Source: Anaerolineae bacterium
GTDB taxonomy: Bacteria > Chloroflexota > Anaerolineae > Aggregatilineales > Phototrophicaceae
Direction: 5' to 3'
Assembly (NCBI GenBank): GCA_022823165.1
Contig: JAJDXR010000072.1
Coordinates: 1 to 55,204, forward strand
DNA length: 55,204 nt
The position numbers and the translations under genes are program-made. Shown here in pieces: positions 23,521-32,695 of this stretch; the stretch's first letter is position 1, and the number at the start of each line of letters is the position of its first letter. Below the pieces are notes generated by a model. It ran no database searches and was not told the DNA's origin. It was given only the letters and a program-made list of their open reading frames with translations.

Positions 23521-24492
23521 ATGGCGCGTCCTTTTTTGATTGACACCGACGCCGGCTCCGATGATGCTGTGGCCATCGTGATGGCGCTGCGGCATAGCGA
23601 TGTTGATGTGCGCGCCATCACGGTGGTCGCGGGCAATGTCCCGCTGGGGCAAGGCGTGGTTAATTCGCTCTACTTCGCCGAACTCTGCGCCGCTGAGGCG
23701 CCAGTCTACGCCGGCGCCGATCGTCCGCTGCTGCGCGAATATGTCTCGGCTGACTGGTTCCACGGCGCTGACGGCCTGGGCGATTGGGGCGACCGCTACC
23801 AGCCGCGTACTTCGGCTGCCAGCGACAAACACGCCGTCGACGCCATCGTCGATACCGTGCGCGCTAATCCCGGCATCGTGCTCGTCACTCTGGGCCCGCT
23901 GACCAACATCGCGCTGGCGCTGCGCAAGGCGCCCGATATCGCCGGCCTGGTATCACGCTGCGTTATCATGGGCGGCGCCGCTTGCACCAACGGCAATGTC
24001 ACCCCGGCCGCCGAATACAATATCTGGTGCGACCCGGAAGCGGCGCGCATCGTCTTTCGCTCCGGCCTGGCGGTCGAGATGATCGGCTGGGAATTCAGCC
24101 AGGGCGACTTTGCGCTCTCGCTCGAAGATATTGAGGCAGTGCGTGGTATCGGCACTCCTTACGCCGACTTTACGATTGACTGCAATATCAAAGGCATGAA
24201 GGGCTACGAAATACAGACCGGCGAAATCGGCATCTCCTTGCCTGACGGCGTGGCTATGGCCGCCGCCATCGACCCCAGTATATGCACCGCCAAGAGTCAT
24301 CATTACGTCGATGTCGAATGCGACAGCGAATTGACGCGCGGCATGACGGTGGTGGATAAACTCGATTTGAGCCACGATGCGCGCAATGCCCCCGTCTGGC
24401 GCGAGCTGAACACAAACCCGAACAAGCCGCTGATCTGCTGGCAATTGGACGCTGGCCGCTGGAAAGAGCTCCTCTACCAACTGCTGCGCTGA
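23521..24492 (+). CDS. Inosine-uridine-preferring nucleoside hydrolase family protein
   Basis: 323 aa. The calcium/ribose-binding signature PFLIDTDAGSDDAVAIVMAL starts the protein (DTDxGxDDA). VTLGPLTNIALAL and VIMGGAACTNGNVTPAAEYN correspond to conserved active-site segments, and EYNIWCDPEAARIVF to the family NxxxDPEAA motif. It hydrolyses N-ribosides to base and ribose, or a related substrate. GAGGAG lies 7 bases before the ATG, and the gene follows the aminotransferase by 16 bases. Confidence 0.94.
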   Translation: MARPFLIDTDAGSDDAVAIVMALRHSDVDVRAITVVAGNVPLGQGVVNSLYFAELCAAEAPVYAGADRPLLREYVSADWFHGADGLGDWGDRYQPRTSAASDKHAVDAIVDTVRANPGIVLVTLGPLTNIALALRKAPDIAGLVSRCVIMGGAACTNGNVTPAAEYNIWCDPEAARIVFRSGLAVEMIGWEFSQGDFALSLEDIEAVRGIGTPYADFTIDCNIKGMKGYEIQTGEIGISLPDGVAMAAAIDPSICTAKSHHYVDVECDSELTRGMTVVDKLDLSHDARNAPVWRELNTNPNKPLICWQLDAGRWKELLYQLLR

Positions 24493-24566
24493 TCCCCCAA
24501 CCAGCCCGCAACCGCGCTTCGCGCAATACGTATACTAAAGCAAGACAGCCGCAGGGAGATCAGAGC

Positions 24567-24920
24567 ATGGCTTACGAACCGGAAAAGCCCAAGAATCAGC
24601 GCGATTGGGTCGAGGAGATGGAAGTCGCCGGTCATGACTTGGTTGACCGCGTCAAGAGCCTGGTGGCTGAGGGCAATGTCCGCCGGCTCATCATCCGCAA
24701 CGCCAACGGCGAAGAGCTAATTGAAGTGCCGCTGACGCCGGCTGTGGTGGTCGGCGGCGTCGCCACCATCATCAATCCGGTGCTCGCGGCCCTGGGCGCG
24801 CTAGCGGCGCTGATCGCCCGGCTCAAAATCGAGATCGTGCGCGTCGAGACGATTGAGGACGACGCCGAGACCATCGAGATTTCCGGCGACGATGTGACGA
24901 ACGTTAGGCCGGAAGATTGA
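24567..24920 (+). CDS. DUF4342 protein
   Basis: 117 aa. DWVEEMEVAGHDLVDRVKSL followed by VAEGNVRRLIIRNANGEELI and EVPLTPAVVVGGVATIINPV is the DUF4342 pattern. It has one hydrophobic segment (about 55-85) that may associate with the membrane, and an acidic C-terminus. Function is unknown for the family. TATACT at about 24530 may be the -10 of its own promoter; GGAG lies 9 bases before the ATG. Confidence 0.88.
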   Translation: MAYEPEKPKNQRDWVEEMEVAGHDLVDRVKSLVAEGNVRRLIIRNANGEELIEVPLTPAVVVGGVATIINPVLAALGALAALIARLKIEIVRVETIEDDAETIEISGDDVTNVRPED

Positions 24921-25100
24921 ATCCAGCTGAGTTGGCAATTCCGCCGCTAAACCGCCACGCCATGCGGCGCGCAGGCTGGAGTGGCGATTAGCGTAGATGC
25001 GAGCCCTTGACGAAGGCAACGCAGATTCGTTTGCAATCGAGGACATAGAAGCAGAGCCAATCCAGTCATGCGAGAAGGATTGGACATTCGCGGCAATCGC

Positions 25101-25196
25101 GGGCGAGCCACCGGCTTGCCCCTACAATCATACGAACATTATAGGAATTTCTTTTTTGCCGCTGCGAGTGTCATAAAATACGCGCAACTGCTGAGA
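25101..25196. repeat. Intergenic repeat family B, copy 2
   Basis: GGGCGAGCCACCGGCTTGCC, then CCTACAATCATACGAACA, then TTTTTTGCCGCTGCGAGTGT and ACTGCTGAG. It aligns block by block with 8047-8141 and 51949-52050. The remainder of the gap 24921-25370 contains TATACT (25291-25296), a possible -10 for dnaN with no clear -35, and no gene I can support. Confidence 0.7.
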
Positions 25197-25370
25197 GTTC
25201 AAAGTTTCCTTGATTGCTTGGCGCGAAACTCATATCCACGTTATCGGCCACTCCCCCAGTTTGCCGAATGACGACGGCGGAAACTTGGGCTATACTATGC
25301 TGATAGTGCAAATGTGCAAAATCGGCTGGCTGTTACACTCGCGCGGACCAGCCACACCACGAGGTAAATC

Positions 25371-26495
25371 ATGATTGTTAGCGTCCTGCAAGAGAATCTG
25401 GCCAAGAGCCTGAACATCGTCACCAAAGCTGTCGACAGCAACCCGCCGCTGCCGGTGCTCGCCAATGTGCTGCTGGAAACCGAGGACTCGCGCCTTAAAA
25501 TTTCCGCCACCAACCTTGAACTGAGCATCACCATGTGGATCGGCGCCAAAGTCGAGCAGAGCGGCAGCATCACCCTGCCCGCCCGAACTTTCAGCGAGCT
25601 GATCAGCAGCCTATCGCGCGAGCGCGTGGATCTGCGCCTCGACGCCGCCACGCATACGGTGCATCTGCGCTGTGGCGTACAGACCTCCAACATCCGCGGC
25701 ATCGACGCCGACGAATACCCGCCCATCAATCACAACGACAGCGCAAACTTGCAGCTCGATGGCGAGACGTTGCGCGAGATGATCCTGCAGACGGCTTTCG
25801 CCGCCGCCCGCGAGCAGAATCGGCCCATTCTCACCGGCGTCTACCTGCAACTGGACGGGCAGACCATGACCATGGCCGCGGCCGATGGCTATCGCCTGGC
25901 GGTGCGCACAACCGAAATCAGCGAGTCATTCGATGAAAAGCAAGACATGGTTGTGCCGGCGCGCACCATGAACGAGATCGCCCGCATCGTTGAAGACGAC
26001 CAGGAAATCGGCATTGCCTTGCCGGCGCAGCGCAACAGCATCACCGTCTTCGCGCCCAACATACAGATTTCTTCGCAGCTGCTGGAAGGCCGCTTCCCCG
26101 ATTTCGCCTCCATCATTCCGCGCGCCTTCGTCACATCGACCGTGCTCTATACCAACGACCTGCTGGTCGTCTGCCAGCGCGCCGAAATCTTCGCCCGCGA
26201 CAACGCCAACAGCGCCAACCTGAGCGTCAAGCCGGCGCAGAACCCCGGCGAACCAGCCGAGGTGCTGATAGTCGGCAAGAGCGCCGAACGCGGCGACAGC
26301 GAAGGTATGCTGGACGCCACTGCTGAGGGCGAGCCCCTGGACATCTCGTTTAATATCCGCTACCTGATTGATGTGCTGCGCGTCATCAAAGAAGAGCGCG
26401 TCGTCTTCCAGAGCAACGGACCGGAGAATCCCGGCGTACTTAAACCGGAAAACCGCGACGACTTCACCCACGTCATCATGCCCATGAGCAAGTAG
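25371..26495 (+). CDS. dnaN: DNA polymerase III beta subunit (sliding clamp)
   Basis: 374 aa, the normal length, with the three clamp domains. MIVSVLQENLAKSLNIVTKA, then NPPLPVLANVLLETEDSRLK and ATNLELSITM begin domain I. QTAFAAAREQNRPILTGVYL is the start of domain II and MAAADGYRLAVRTTEI its conserved ADGxRL. The C-terminal VIMPMSK stands where typical clamps end VxMPMRL. It encircles DNA and tethers polymerase. GAGG precedes the ATG by 6 bases. It is not next to dnaA or recF here. Confidence 0.96.
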   Translation: MIVSVLQENLAKSLNIVTKAVDSNPPLPVLANVLLETEDSRLKISATNLELSITMWIGAKVEQSGSITLPARTFSELISSLSRERVDLRLDAATHTVHLRCGVQTSNIRGIDADEYPPINHNDSANLQLDGETLREMILQTAFAAAREQNRPILTGVYLQLDGQTMTMAAADGYRLAVRTTEISESFDEKQDMVVPARTMNEIARIVEDDQEIGIALPAQRNSITVFAPNIQISSQLLEGRFPDFASIIPRAFVTSTVLYTNDLLVVCQRAEIFARDNANSANLSVKPAQNPGEPAEVLIVGKSAERGDSEGMLDATAEGEPLDISFNIRYLIDVLRVIKEERVVFQSNGPENPGVLKPENRDDFTHVIMPMSK

Positions 26496-26520
26496 CAGCC
26501 CGCGCGAAAGCCGCAATAGC

Positions 26521-27021
26521 ATGATCCAGCCGGCCGAAGCCCGGCGCGTCCGCCCCAATATGCCCCACTACGGCGTCATGCCCGACCAGGCGGAGGCCAT
26601 GCTGACTTGGGATTGGGTTGACCGGCAAATGCGCGCTGCGCGCAATTACTGGATTTGCAGCGTCCGCGCCGACGGCCGCCCCCACAGTGTGCCGGTTTGG
26701 GGTGCCTGGGTCGATGGCCTTCTCTACTTTGGCACGGACCGGCAAGCCGTCAAAGTCCGCAATATCGCCCGTGACAGCCGCGTCGTCGTCCATCTGGACA
26801 GCGGCGACGAAACGGTGATCGTCGAAGGGCGCGCGAAAATAGCGCAGGTCCCGGCGGCACAGCTGCAGCGCATCAGCCAGTGTTACATCGAGAAATACGA
26901 ACTAGACCCGGCCCTGGCGGAATCAGACAACTTGCTGCTCTGTCTTATCCCGAGCAAGGTTATGGCTTGGCTGGAAAAGGACTACCCGGCCACCGCCACC
27001 TACTGGTTGTTCGACGATTAA
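26521..27021 (+). CDS. Pyridoxamine-phosphate-oxidase-fold protein (PPOX/F420-dependent type)
   Basis: 166 aa. NYWICSVRADGRPHSVPVWG and LYFGTDRQAVKVRNIARDSR are the split-barrel flavin/F420-binding features of the PPOX family; VVVHLDSGDETVIVEGRAKI follows. Members bind FMN, F420 or heme; a small class of F420-dependent reductases fits the length, but the cofactor cannot be read reliably. No good SD is seen for ATG 26521; ATG at 26560 and 26578 are alternatives. Its stop overlaps the convergent DUF89 gene by 4 bases. Confidence 0.83.
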   Translation: MIQPAEARRVRPNMPHYGVMPDQAEAMLTWDWVDRQMRAARNYWICSVRADGRPHSVPVWGAWVDGLLYFGTDRQAVKVRNIARDSRVVVHLDSGDETVIVEGRAKIAQVPAAQLQRISQCYIEKYELDPALAESDNLLLCLIPSKVMAWLEKDYPATATYWLFDD

Positions 27022-28223
27022 TCTTTGAATTGGATTAGGCCGCGCTGGCCGTTGACGCGCCAGTCCGGATCCTCTTGGTCTAGCTGCGTCGCCGTCTCAG
27101 CGGCAGGCAGCCCGACGATCGGGTCGCTCTTGAGTGTGCGCAAGCAGAGCGCCGGCGCGTCAAGGTAGCGCAGAACTTCGGCGAATGGCGTATGCGCGGG
27201 CCAAAGCGCGTCGCCCACCGTCCGCCGATAGTTGGCGTCGCCTTTGATGATCACCAGACGCGCCCGCTTCAATTCGCTCGCCAAATCCGGCGGCATATCC
27301 CAAAGAAAGCGGCTGCTATTCCAGTAGGGATGTGGCAAGAAGCGCAGTTGACCCGAATGCCAGCGGCCGCGCAACTGCCGCGACAGCGCGTCGGCCCGCG
27401 CTCCCCGCTCTCGCATTTCCGCGAGCATCATCCACACATCCGCCGGCGTGGCGTCGCTGACGAAGGTCGGATGCGCTTTGAGGCAAATCACCACCCGGGT
27501 GGTCACATGGCGCAGCAGGCGCTCAGCCAGCGCCAGGTCCATAGCCAATTCGGAGCCGGCGTTATCCGCCACGATGTAAACCGGCGCGCTGCCTTGAAAA
27601 CCGGCCGAGGCCGTCCGCGATTGGGACAGATAAGCCGTCAAGGCATCGCGATCGTCAATGAGCAGGTCGTCGGCGCTAATGTCTGTGCCCCGCTCGCTTG
27701 AGGGGGCGTAGCTCAGGTCGATGCGATTGCCCCAGAGCGCGAACTCGACGGCGCGCGCTACTTCAATCTCGGGCGCGTCAAGCGGCTCACAGGCGCGCTC
27801 AAGCAGCCGCCACAGCGCATCGCTGCGCAGCTCCTCAAGTTTCTTGGGCAGGAAGGGGTCGCGCCCGCTTTCCCGCCAGCGCGCGGCTTCGATCAGGCAG
27901 CGGTAGGCGTAAGTCTCGGCGAAGAACCACTCGCTATTGCGCCAGGTGGCTTCCCCGCCAACAATGTCGCGCTGCCGTTTTAACGCGCTGGACCAGTCGC
28001 CGATGTCGCCCGCGGGCAGGAGCTTAGTCTGGTCTATCCGCGCGCCCTCCGCCAAATCGCGGCGCAGCCTCCTAAGCCGCCGCGCAATATCCGGCGGATA
28101 ATCGGGGTTGAGCGCGAGCGTCTCAGCAATGATGGCCGGCAGGCGCGCGCGCATGGTGTTGTTGGCGAAGGCATTGGACCCGTCAGCGCGAATCGGCGCC
28201 GGACAAGAAAATAGCGGGTTCAT
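27018..28223 (-). CDS. DUF89/ARMT1-family protein (damage-control phosphatase-like)
   Basis: 401 aa. The metal-dependent DUF89 fold is shown by PVYIVADNAGSELAMDLALA (DN metal site), VVICLKAHPTFVSDATPADV, and ARLVIIKGDANYRRTVGDAL (KGDxNYRRxxGD), then LCLRTLKSDPIVG. Subfamily III DUF89 proteins such as yeast/human ARMT1 hydrolyse damaged sugar phosphates. The N-terminal helical half (about 20-180) is also present. A preventive housekeeping phosphatase role is inferred from the family. AGAGAG stands about 7 bases before the ATG. Confidence 0.9.
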   Translation of the reverse strand: MNPLFSCPAPIRADGSNAFANNTMRARLPAIIAETLALNPDYPPDIARRLRRLRRDLAEGARIDQTKLLPAGDIGDWSSALKRQRDIVGGEATWRNSEWFFAETYAYRCLIEAARWRESGRDPFLPKKLEELRSDALWRLLERACEPLDAPEIEVARAVEFALWGNRIDLSYAPSSERGTDISADDLLIDDRDALTAYLSQSRTASAGFQGSAPVYIVADNAGSELAMDLALAERLLRHVTTRVVICLKAHPTFVSDATPADVWMMLAEMRERGARADALSRQLRGRWHSGQLRFLPHPYWNSSRFLWDMPPDLASELKRARLVIIKGDANYRRTVGDALWPAHTPFAEVLRYLDAPALCLRTLKSDPIVGLPAAETATQLDQEDPDWRVNGQRGLIQFKD

Positions 28224-28270
28224 GGCTTGACTCTCTGTAGTGATTTTCGTCGTCAGGCAGGGAGCGGCGG

Positions 28271-29893
28271 CTAGGCGCTGCGGTAAATCGTGACGAAGCG
28301 GCGTGGTTCATCGCCGACGCTGGCCGACTGCATATGCGCCTGGCGCGCCAGTTGATGCTGCCGTTTGCGCGCCTGCGAGGCTTGGGGCTTGAGATTGATG
28401 TAATCCTCGCCGGCGCGGATGCGATTGATCGCTTGCCGCGCCTCCATAATCGCGTCGCCAAAGCGATCGGCATCGTCACGCCCATTTAAGCGGAACAGGT
28501 CCACCAGGAAATTCTCCATCTGCGTCACGGTATTGGCGCGCAAGACATAAATCGACAGGCCGCGCTTTTCGCCATCCGTTATCAAGCGCGGACGCCGGCG
28601 ATAATGAGTCTTGAGCGTAACAATCGCCTCCGCCTCGCCGAAGTCGTCGGTGAGCATCAGCGGCACAGCCAGGCGGCGCGCGGCTTGCTCCAGCCGATTG
28701 CGCGCCACGCCATAAGCGTAGACGCTGATCGCGCGCAGCTCGCGCCGATTCTGCTGCGCGGCATCGTCTTTCATTTCACTGCGGGTCTTGCCATTGCCGC
28801 GATTGCCGCGCACGACATGCGCGCTATTGCCAGTACCTTGGCGAGCAGGCGCCGAGCGCGACTCCGCCTCATGCACGAAGTCGCTGACGTTGATGGCGCC
28901 GGACGCTTCACGCTCGCGCAGCTCGGCCGGCAGCGGTCGGTTGCGCAGGACCGCGTCTACAGCCGAGGCGACATCCGGATGCACCACCAGTCGATCGCGG
29001 GCTTGAATCTCGATCATGATGTCGAAGGTAGGCGCCGTTCGCCGTTCCAGCACGACCTTCTGTGTGCCGCGCCGCCGCGCCTCATCATCCGACAGGGTTA
29101 CCGATTCGATGCCGCCAATCAAATCCGAAAGCGTGGGGTTGAGCATCAGATTTTCCAGCGTATTGCCGTGCGCGGTACCGATCAACTGGACGCCGCGCTC
29201 GGCGATGGTTCGGGCGGCCATGGCTTCCAGTTCGCGCCCGATTTCGTCAATCACAATCACTTCCGGATTGTGATTCTCCACAGCCTCGATCATCACTTCA
29301 TGCTGACGGTCCGGCTGGGAGACTTGCATGCGCCGGGCTTTGCCGACAGCTTGATGCGGGATGTCGCCGTCGCCGCCGATCTCATTGGAGGTATCGACGA
29401 TGACCACGCGTTTGTCGCGGGCGCGCACCCGCGCCGCCTCGCGCAGCAAGGTTGTCTTGCCGACGCCGGGCGGACCCACAATCAGCACGCTCTGTCCCGA
29501 TTCGATCAGGTCGGCGATGATGTCAATGGCGCCATAAACCGCCCGTCCGATGCGCAGCGTCAAGCCGACAATCTTGCCGCGCCGATTGCGGATGGCTGAA
29601 ATGCGATGCAGCGAGCGCTCAATGCCGGCGCGGTTGTCATCGTCGAATTCGCCTAATACGGCGACTAACTGATGCAAATCCGCCTCAGTTACCTCGCTCT
29701 CGGAAAGCTGCTGTTCGCCGTCAGTGTATCGGGCTGTCGGGAGTCGCCCCAGGTCAAGGACGATTTCCAGCAATTTGCTGGTCTTGCCATACTGATCAAT
29801 CGCGCCGCGAATGCGCTCGGGCAATACACTGCGCAGGATTTCAAAATCGTCAGTGATATGTGTATCCATGTACTCGGCAGTGGTCCTCCGCAT
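28271..29893 (-). CDS. SpoIIIAA/Ycf45-like AAA ATPase with R3H domain
   Basis: 540 aa. The N-terminal part (about 10-110) is followed by a P-loop ATPase: VLIVGPPGVGKTTLLREAAR (Walker A near 137), VVIVDTSNEIGGDGDIPH, and Walker B EVIVIDEIGRELEAMAARTI, then GVQLIGTAHGNTLENLMLNP. This is the pattern of stage III sporulation protein AA and of the cyanobacterial/plastid Ycf45 family. The C-terminal ~60 residues (AINRIRAGEDYINLKPQASQ) look like an R3H single-stranded nucleic-acid-binding domain. Between them is a Ser/Arg/Asn-rich linker (about 345-385). No sporulation gene is nearby. ATG 29869 is an alternative start. Confidence 0.88.
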   Translation of the reverse strand: MRRTTAEYMDTHITDDFEILRSVLPERIRGAIDQYGKTSKLLEIVLDLGRLPTARYTDGEQQLSESEVTEADLHQLVAVLGEFDDDNRAGIERSLHRISAIRNRRGKIVGLTLRIGRAVYGAIDIIADLIESGQSVLIVGPPGVGKTTLLREAARVRARDKRVVIVDTSNEIGGDGDIPHQAVGKARRMQVSQPDRQHEVMIEAVENHNPEVIVIDEIGRELEAMAARTIAERGVQLIGTAHGNTLENLMLNPTLSDLIGGIESVTLSDDEARRRGTQKVVLERRTAPTFDIMIEIQARDRLVVHPDVASAVDAVLRNRPLPAELREREASGAINVSDFVHEAESRSAPARQGTGNSAHVVRGNRGNGKTRSEMKDDAAQQNRRELRAISVYAYGVARNRLEQAARRLAVPLMLTDDFGEAEAIVTLKTHYRRRPRLITDGEKRGLSIYVLRANTVTQMENFLVDLFRLNGRDDADRFGDAIMEARQAINRIRAGEDYINLKPQASQARKRQHQLARQAHMQSASVGDEPRRFVTIYRSA

Positions 29894-29934
29894 ACTAGCT
29901 TACTGGTCGGAAACTCCGTCGATTTCCGTTCTGA

Positions 29935-30930
29935 TTAGCGAGACATAACCGTCTGCGCCCTTGTCTTCGCTGTCGCTTCGGCGCTGAACTTAACCATGGG
30001 CAGATTGGCCGCCGGTTTTCGCCGACCGCTGGCGCTGATGTCGACTCGCTCGAAAGAGGCCTGCCGGACGCCGGCCGTCAAATGTTTGACCATCACCGCC
30101 TGCTCCAGCAAGGGCGCGAAACCCAGATCGCGCGCGGCATTCTCCAGCCAGCCCTGATAACCGCGAACGCAGATGTAAATCGGCAGCTTGCGGCAGCGGT
30201 CAATCCGCTGCAAGGCGGCAGCCAGGATATCCGGCGCTTCGCTCAGCACTTCCGGATGCACAAAGGGCAATAGATAGACCCCGTGCTTGCCCTCGGAGAA
30301 AGCCAGATAAGCTTCGACCTGCCCGCCGCGGCGATAGACCAATCCCTGCATATCCGGCGACGGCCCCAGCGCCGATTGCATGATCCTGGGTATGGTACAG
30401 CCTAATAGCGCGGCGATGCCAATCTCGTCATCGACGGTCTCAGGGAGGACCGTCAAGGGCGAGGGCGCCATGTCCCCCGCTAAAGGAGCGCGCTGCCAAA
30501 GCACCTGCCGGCTGTACACCGCGTAGCCGGCCTGACGCATGGTCTCGAATAGCCTGTGATTTAGATCCACTTCGCCCACCAAGGTCTGCGCGCCGCTGCG
30601 GCCAGCTTGCTCCGCCATCGAATCCAGTATATGCAACCATATTGTATCGCTATCGCTGGCGGCCAGCGTCGGCGCCAGATAGACCAGATGGGCGTTGGCT
30701 TCTCCCTGACGATAGCGAAATTGCCCAACGACATCCTTTTCGTCCACATGCGCCAGCAGCGTGTGCAATCCGCGCGGAAAAACGATGTTCGACAGCAAGG
30801 CGCTGTATTGCCCGCGCGCGTCTTCTATCAAGCCGAGTTCGCTATGCAATACGATCGCGTTCTGCTTGAGTCGCAGGGTCAAGGGCAGGTCAAGCAATTT
30901 CATGGCGTGTGTGTCGCTTTGGCTTAGCAT
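29935..30930 (-). CDS. GNAT-like protein, divergent
   Basis: 331 aa. Not clearly assigned. The first ~150 residues have the pattern of an acetyltransferase fold (VVGQFRYRQGEANAHLVYLA, then IWLHILDSMAEQAGRSGAQT, then HRLFETMRQAGYAVYSRQVL). A second, similar half may follow (QVEAYLAFSEGKHGVYLLPF to AARDLGFAPLLEQAVMVKHL), so it may be a tandem GNAT. The ~45-residue C-terminus is basic and probably disordered. Catalytic residues are not evident. GAGG 5 bases before the ATG supports the start. It lies 41 bases upstream of the R3H ATPase gene on the same strand. Confidence 0.65.
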   Translation of the reverse strand: MLSQSDTHAMKLLDLPLTLRLKQNAIVLHSELGLIEDARGQYSALLSNIVFPRGLHTLLAHVDEKDVVGQFRYRQGEANAHLVYLAPTLAASDSDTIWLHILDSMAEQAGRSGAQTLVGEVDLNHRLFETMRQAGYAVYSRQVLWQRAPLAGDMAPSPLTVLPETVDDEIGIAALLGCTIPRIMQSALGPSPDMQGLVYRRGGQVEAYLAFSEGKHGVYLLPFVHPEVLSEAPDILAAALQRIDRCRKLPIYICVRGYQGWLENAARDLGFAPLLEQAVMVKHLTAGVRQASFERVDISASGRRKPAANLPMVKFSAEATAKTRAQTVMSR

Positions 30931-31018
30931 CTCGTCCTCGACTGGACATTTCCGACGGCGCGCAACGCGTCTATTATATCATTTTCGGGCGATCTTTGAC
31001 ACTTGGCGACGCTTCCAA

Positions 31019-31535
31019 GGGCGTGGCGATTATCGTGGATATAATTCTCTTTGCGAACACGACACAGGTTTTTTCACCACAAAGAACACAGAAGTAAGTG
31101 CGAGTAAGTAATGAGAATATAGGTACATCATCACAATAGCGAATTTTCGTGTTTGCGCGGGCGAGCCAAGGCTCGCCCCTACAACTTTCGACTATATTTT
31201 GAACCCTGTAGGGGTCAGCCCTGGCTGACCCGATGCTGTGAAATTTGCATGACTTACTTTGTTCCACTGAGAACACAGAGATTTTTCTATATTTGGCGGA
31301 GTTTTCAAGTCCTCAGAATTAACCATTCCCGCGCTGCCAAAACAGGGTAATCGCATCAAATTGAAATTGTGCTGACATCGACTATTTTCCAACAATCGTC
31401 GTAAGCCGTAGGGGCGATTCTATGAATCGCCCGCATTATTCAGGCTATTTTCATGAGCGACTCACCGAGTCGCCCATGAAAATCGCTAGAATTAGGTTGC
31501 AATCGACATAAACTGATTCTGGTGGGATTGCCCCA
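31019..31535. mobile_element. Family A small element, copy 1 (517 bp, decayed), with nested repeats
   Basis: The left end GGGCGTGGCGATTATCGTGG is an imperfect version of the GGGAGTGTCTATCTTGGTGG end of other copies. The core (31088-31285) is nearly identical to copies 2 and 3, including GGGCGAGCCAAGGCTCGCCC and GTCAGCCCTGGCTGACCC. GCTTCCAA stands on both sides (31011-31018 and 31536-31543) as an 8-bp direct repeat; identity even extends 5 bases more. The right half is unlike the other copies and includes a family C repeat. No transposase is present. The gap 30931-31633 contains nothing else I can support. Confidence 0.65.
31407..31475. repeat. Intergenic repeat family C, copy 2
   Basis: GTAGGGGCGATTCTATGAAT, then CGCCCGC, and GAGCGACTCACCGAGTCGCC. 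Same architecture as 22085-22155 and 49180-49250, with the inner letters changed in a compensating way so that both palindromes are kept. Confidence 0.6.
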
Positions 31536-31633
31536 GCTTCCAAGGGCGCTTGCATTAAACAGACTCACCCCTAACAAGCCAGGGCTTTCCTTGTACTATT
31601 CGCACAAAGCAAGCCTATACGAGAACAAGCCCC

Positions 31634-32695
31634 ATGGACCGACTGCGCGCTGCCTTCATCGGAACCGGAAGAATCTCTGATTTGCATGCCCTGGCCTACC
31701 TGGACGATGAGCGGGCTGATATCGTCGCGCTGTGCGATCGCAACCTGGAACTGGCGCAGGCGCGCGGCCGCCGCTGGGGTGTGGCCGAGGAGCGCATCTT
31801 CAGCGATTATCGTGAGCTGCTGGCGCTGCCGGATATCGACCTGGTGGAAATCCTGCTGCCCCATCACCTGCATTATCAGGCCACGCTCGACGCGGTGGCC
31901 GCGGGCAAACATGTCTCAGTGCAAAAGCCCATGGCGCTCTCGCTGGCGCAAGCGGACGATATGGTGGCGGCCGCCAAGGCCGCCGGGGTTATCTTCAAGG
32001 TCTACGAAAACTTCATCTACTACCCGCCGGTGCAGCAAGCCAAAGCGCTCATCGATAACGGTGAAATCGGCGATCTGTTAAGCATCCGCATCAAGAGCAA
32101 TTCCGGCATTAGCCCCACAGAATGGGATGTGCCGGCCTCGGCCCGGGCCTGGCGCTTTAATACGGAGGAGTGCGGCGGCGGCCCGCTGGTCTTTGACGAC
32201 GGTCATCACAAATTCGCGCTGGGCTGGCATTTCATGGGCATGGCGGAAGAAGTCCACGCCTGGATTGGCAGCACGGAAATCGAGCCCGGCTTCCATCTGG
32301 ACGCGCCGGCTATCGTGTCCTGGAAATTCCCGGGCAATCGTTATGGCTCGCTGGAGGCGGTGTATTCACCCGAGCTGGTGCTGGATACGCAGCACTACGC
32401 GCAGGATGACCGCATTGAGATCACCGGCAGCAAGGGCGTGATTTGGGTAACGCGCGGTCACGGCAAAATGATGGATCTGCCGCCGGTAATCATGTACAAA
32501 GACCGGCAGACGCGGACATTTTCCGACATGCCGGTGGGCTGGGAGCACAGCTTCATCAACTCGACGCGCCAGTTTATTGACGCTTACTTCGCCGGCGAGC
32601 CGCCGCAACTGACGGGCGAAGACGGGCGCGAGGTGCTGCGCTTTGCCCTGGCCGCGCAAGAATCCGCCCGCCTGGGGCAAGCCGTAAAGCTATAG
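31634..32695 (+). CDS. Gfo/Idh/MocA-family oxidoreductase
   Basis: 353 aa. The N-terminal Rossmann domain (RLRAAFIGTGRISDLHALAY, GxGxxxxxH) and the NAD-site motif HVSVQKPMALSLAQADDMVA (xKP, usually EKP) define the family. The C-terminal substrate domain includes GGGPLVFDDGHHKFALGWHF, which carries the catalytic-type D/H pair (GxxxDxGxH in relatives; here FDDGHH). It oxidises or epimerises a sugar or inositol derivative; the substrate is unknown. It ends with TAG in CTATAG, shared tail-to-tail with xpt (6-base overlap). Confidence 0.93.
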   Translation: MDRLRAAFIGTGRISDLHALAYLDDERADIVALCDRNLELAQARGRRWGVAEERIFSDYRELLALPDIDLVEILLPHHLHYQATLDAVAAGKHVSVQKPMALSLAQADDMVAAAKAAGVIFKVYENFIYYPPVQQAKALIDNGEIGDLLSIRIKSNSGISPTEWDVPASARAWRFNTEECGGGPLVFDDGHHKFALGWHFMGMAEEVHAWIGSTEIEPGFHLDAPAIVSWKFPGNRYGSLEAVYSPELVLDTQHYAQDDRIEITGSKGVIWVTRGHGKMMDLPPVIMYKDRQTRTFSDMPVGWEHSFINSTRQFIDAYFAGEPPQLTGEDGREVLRFALAAQESARLGQAVKL

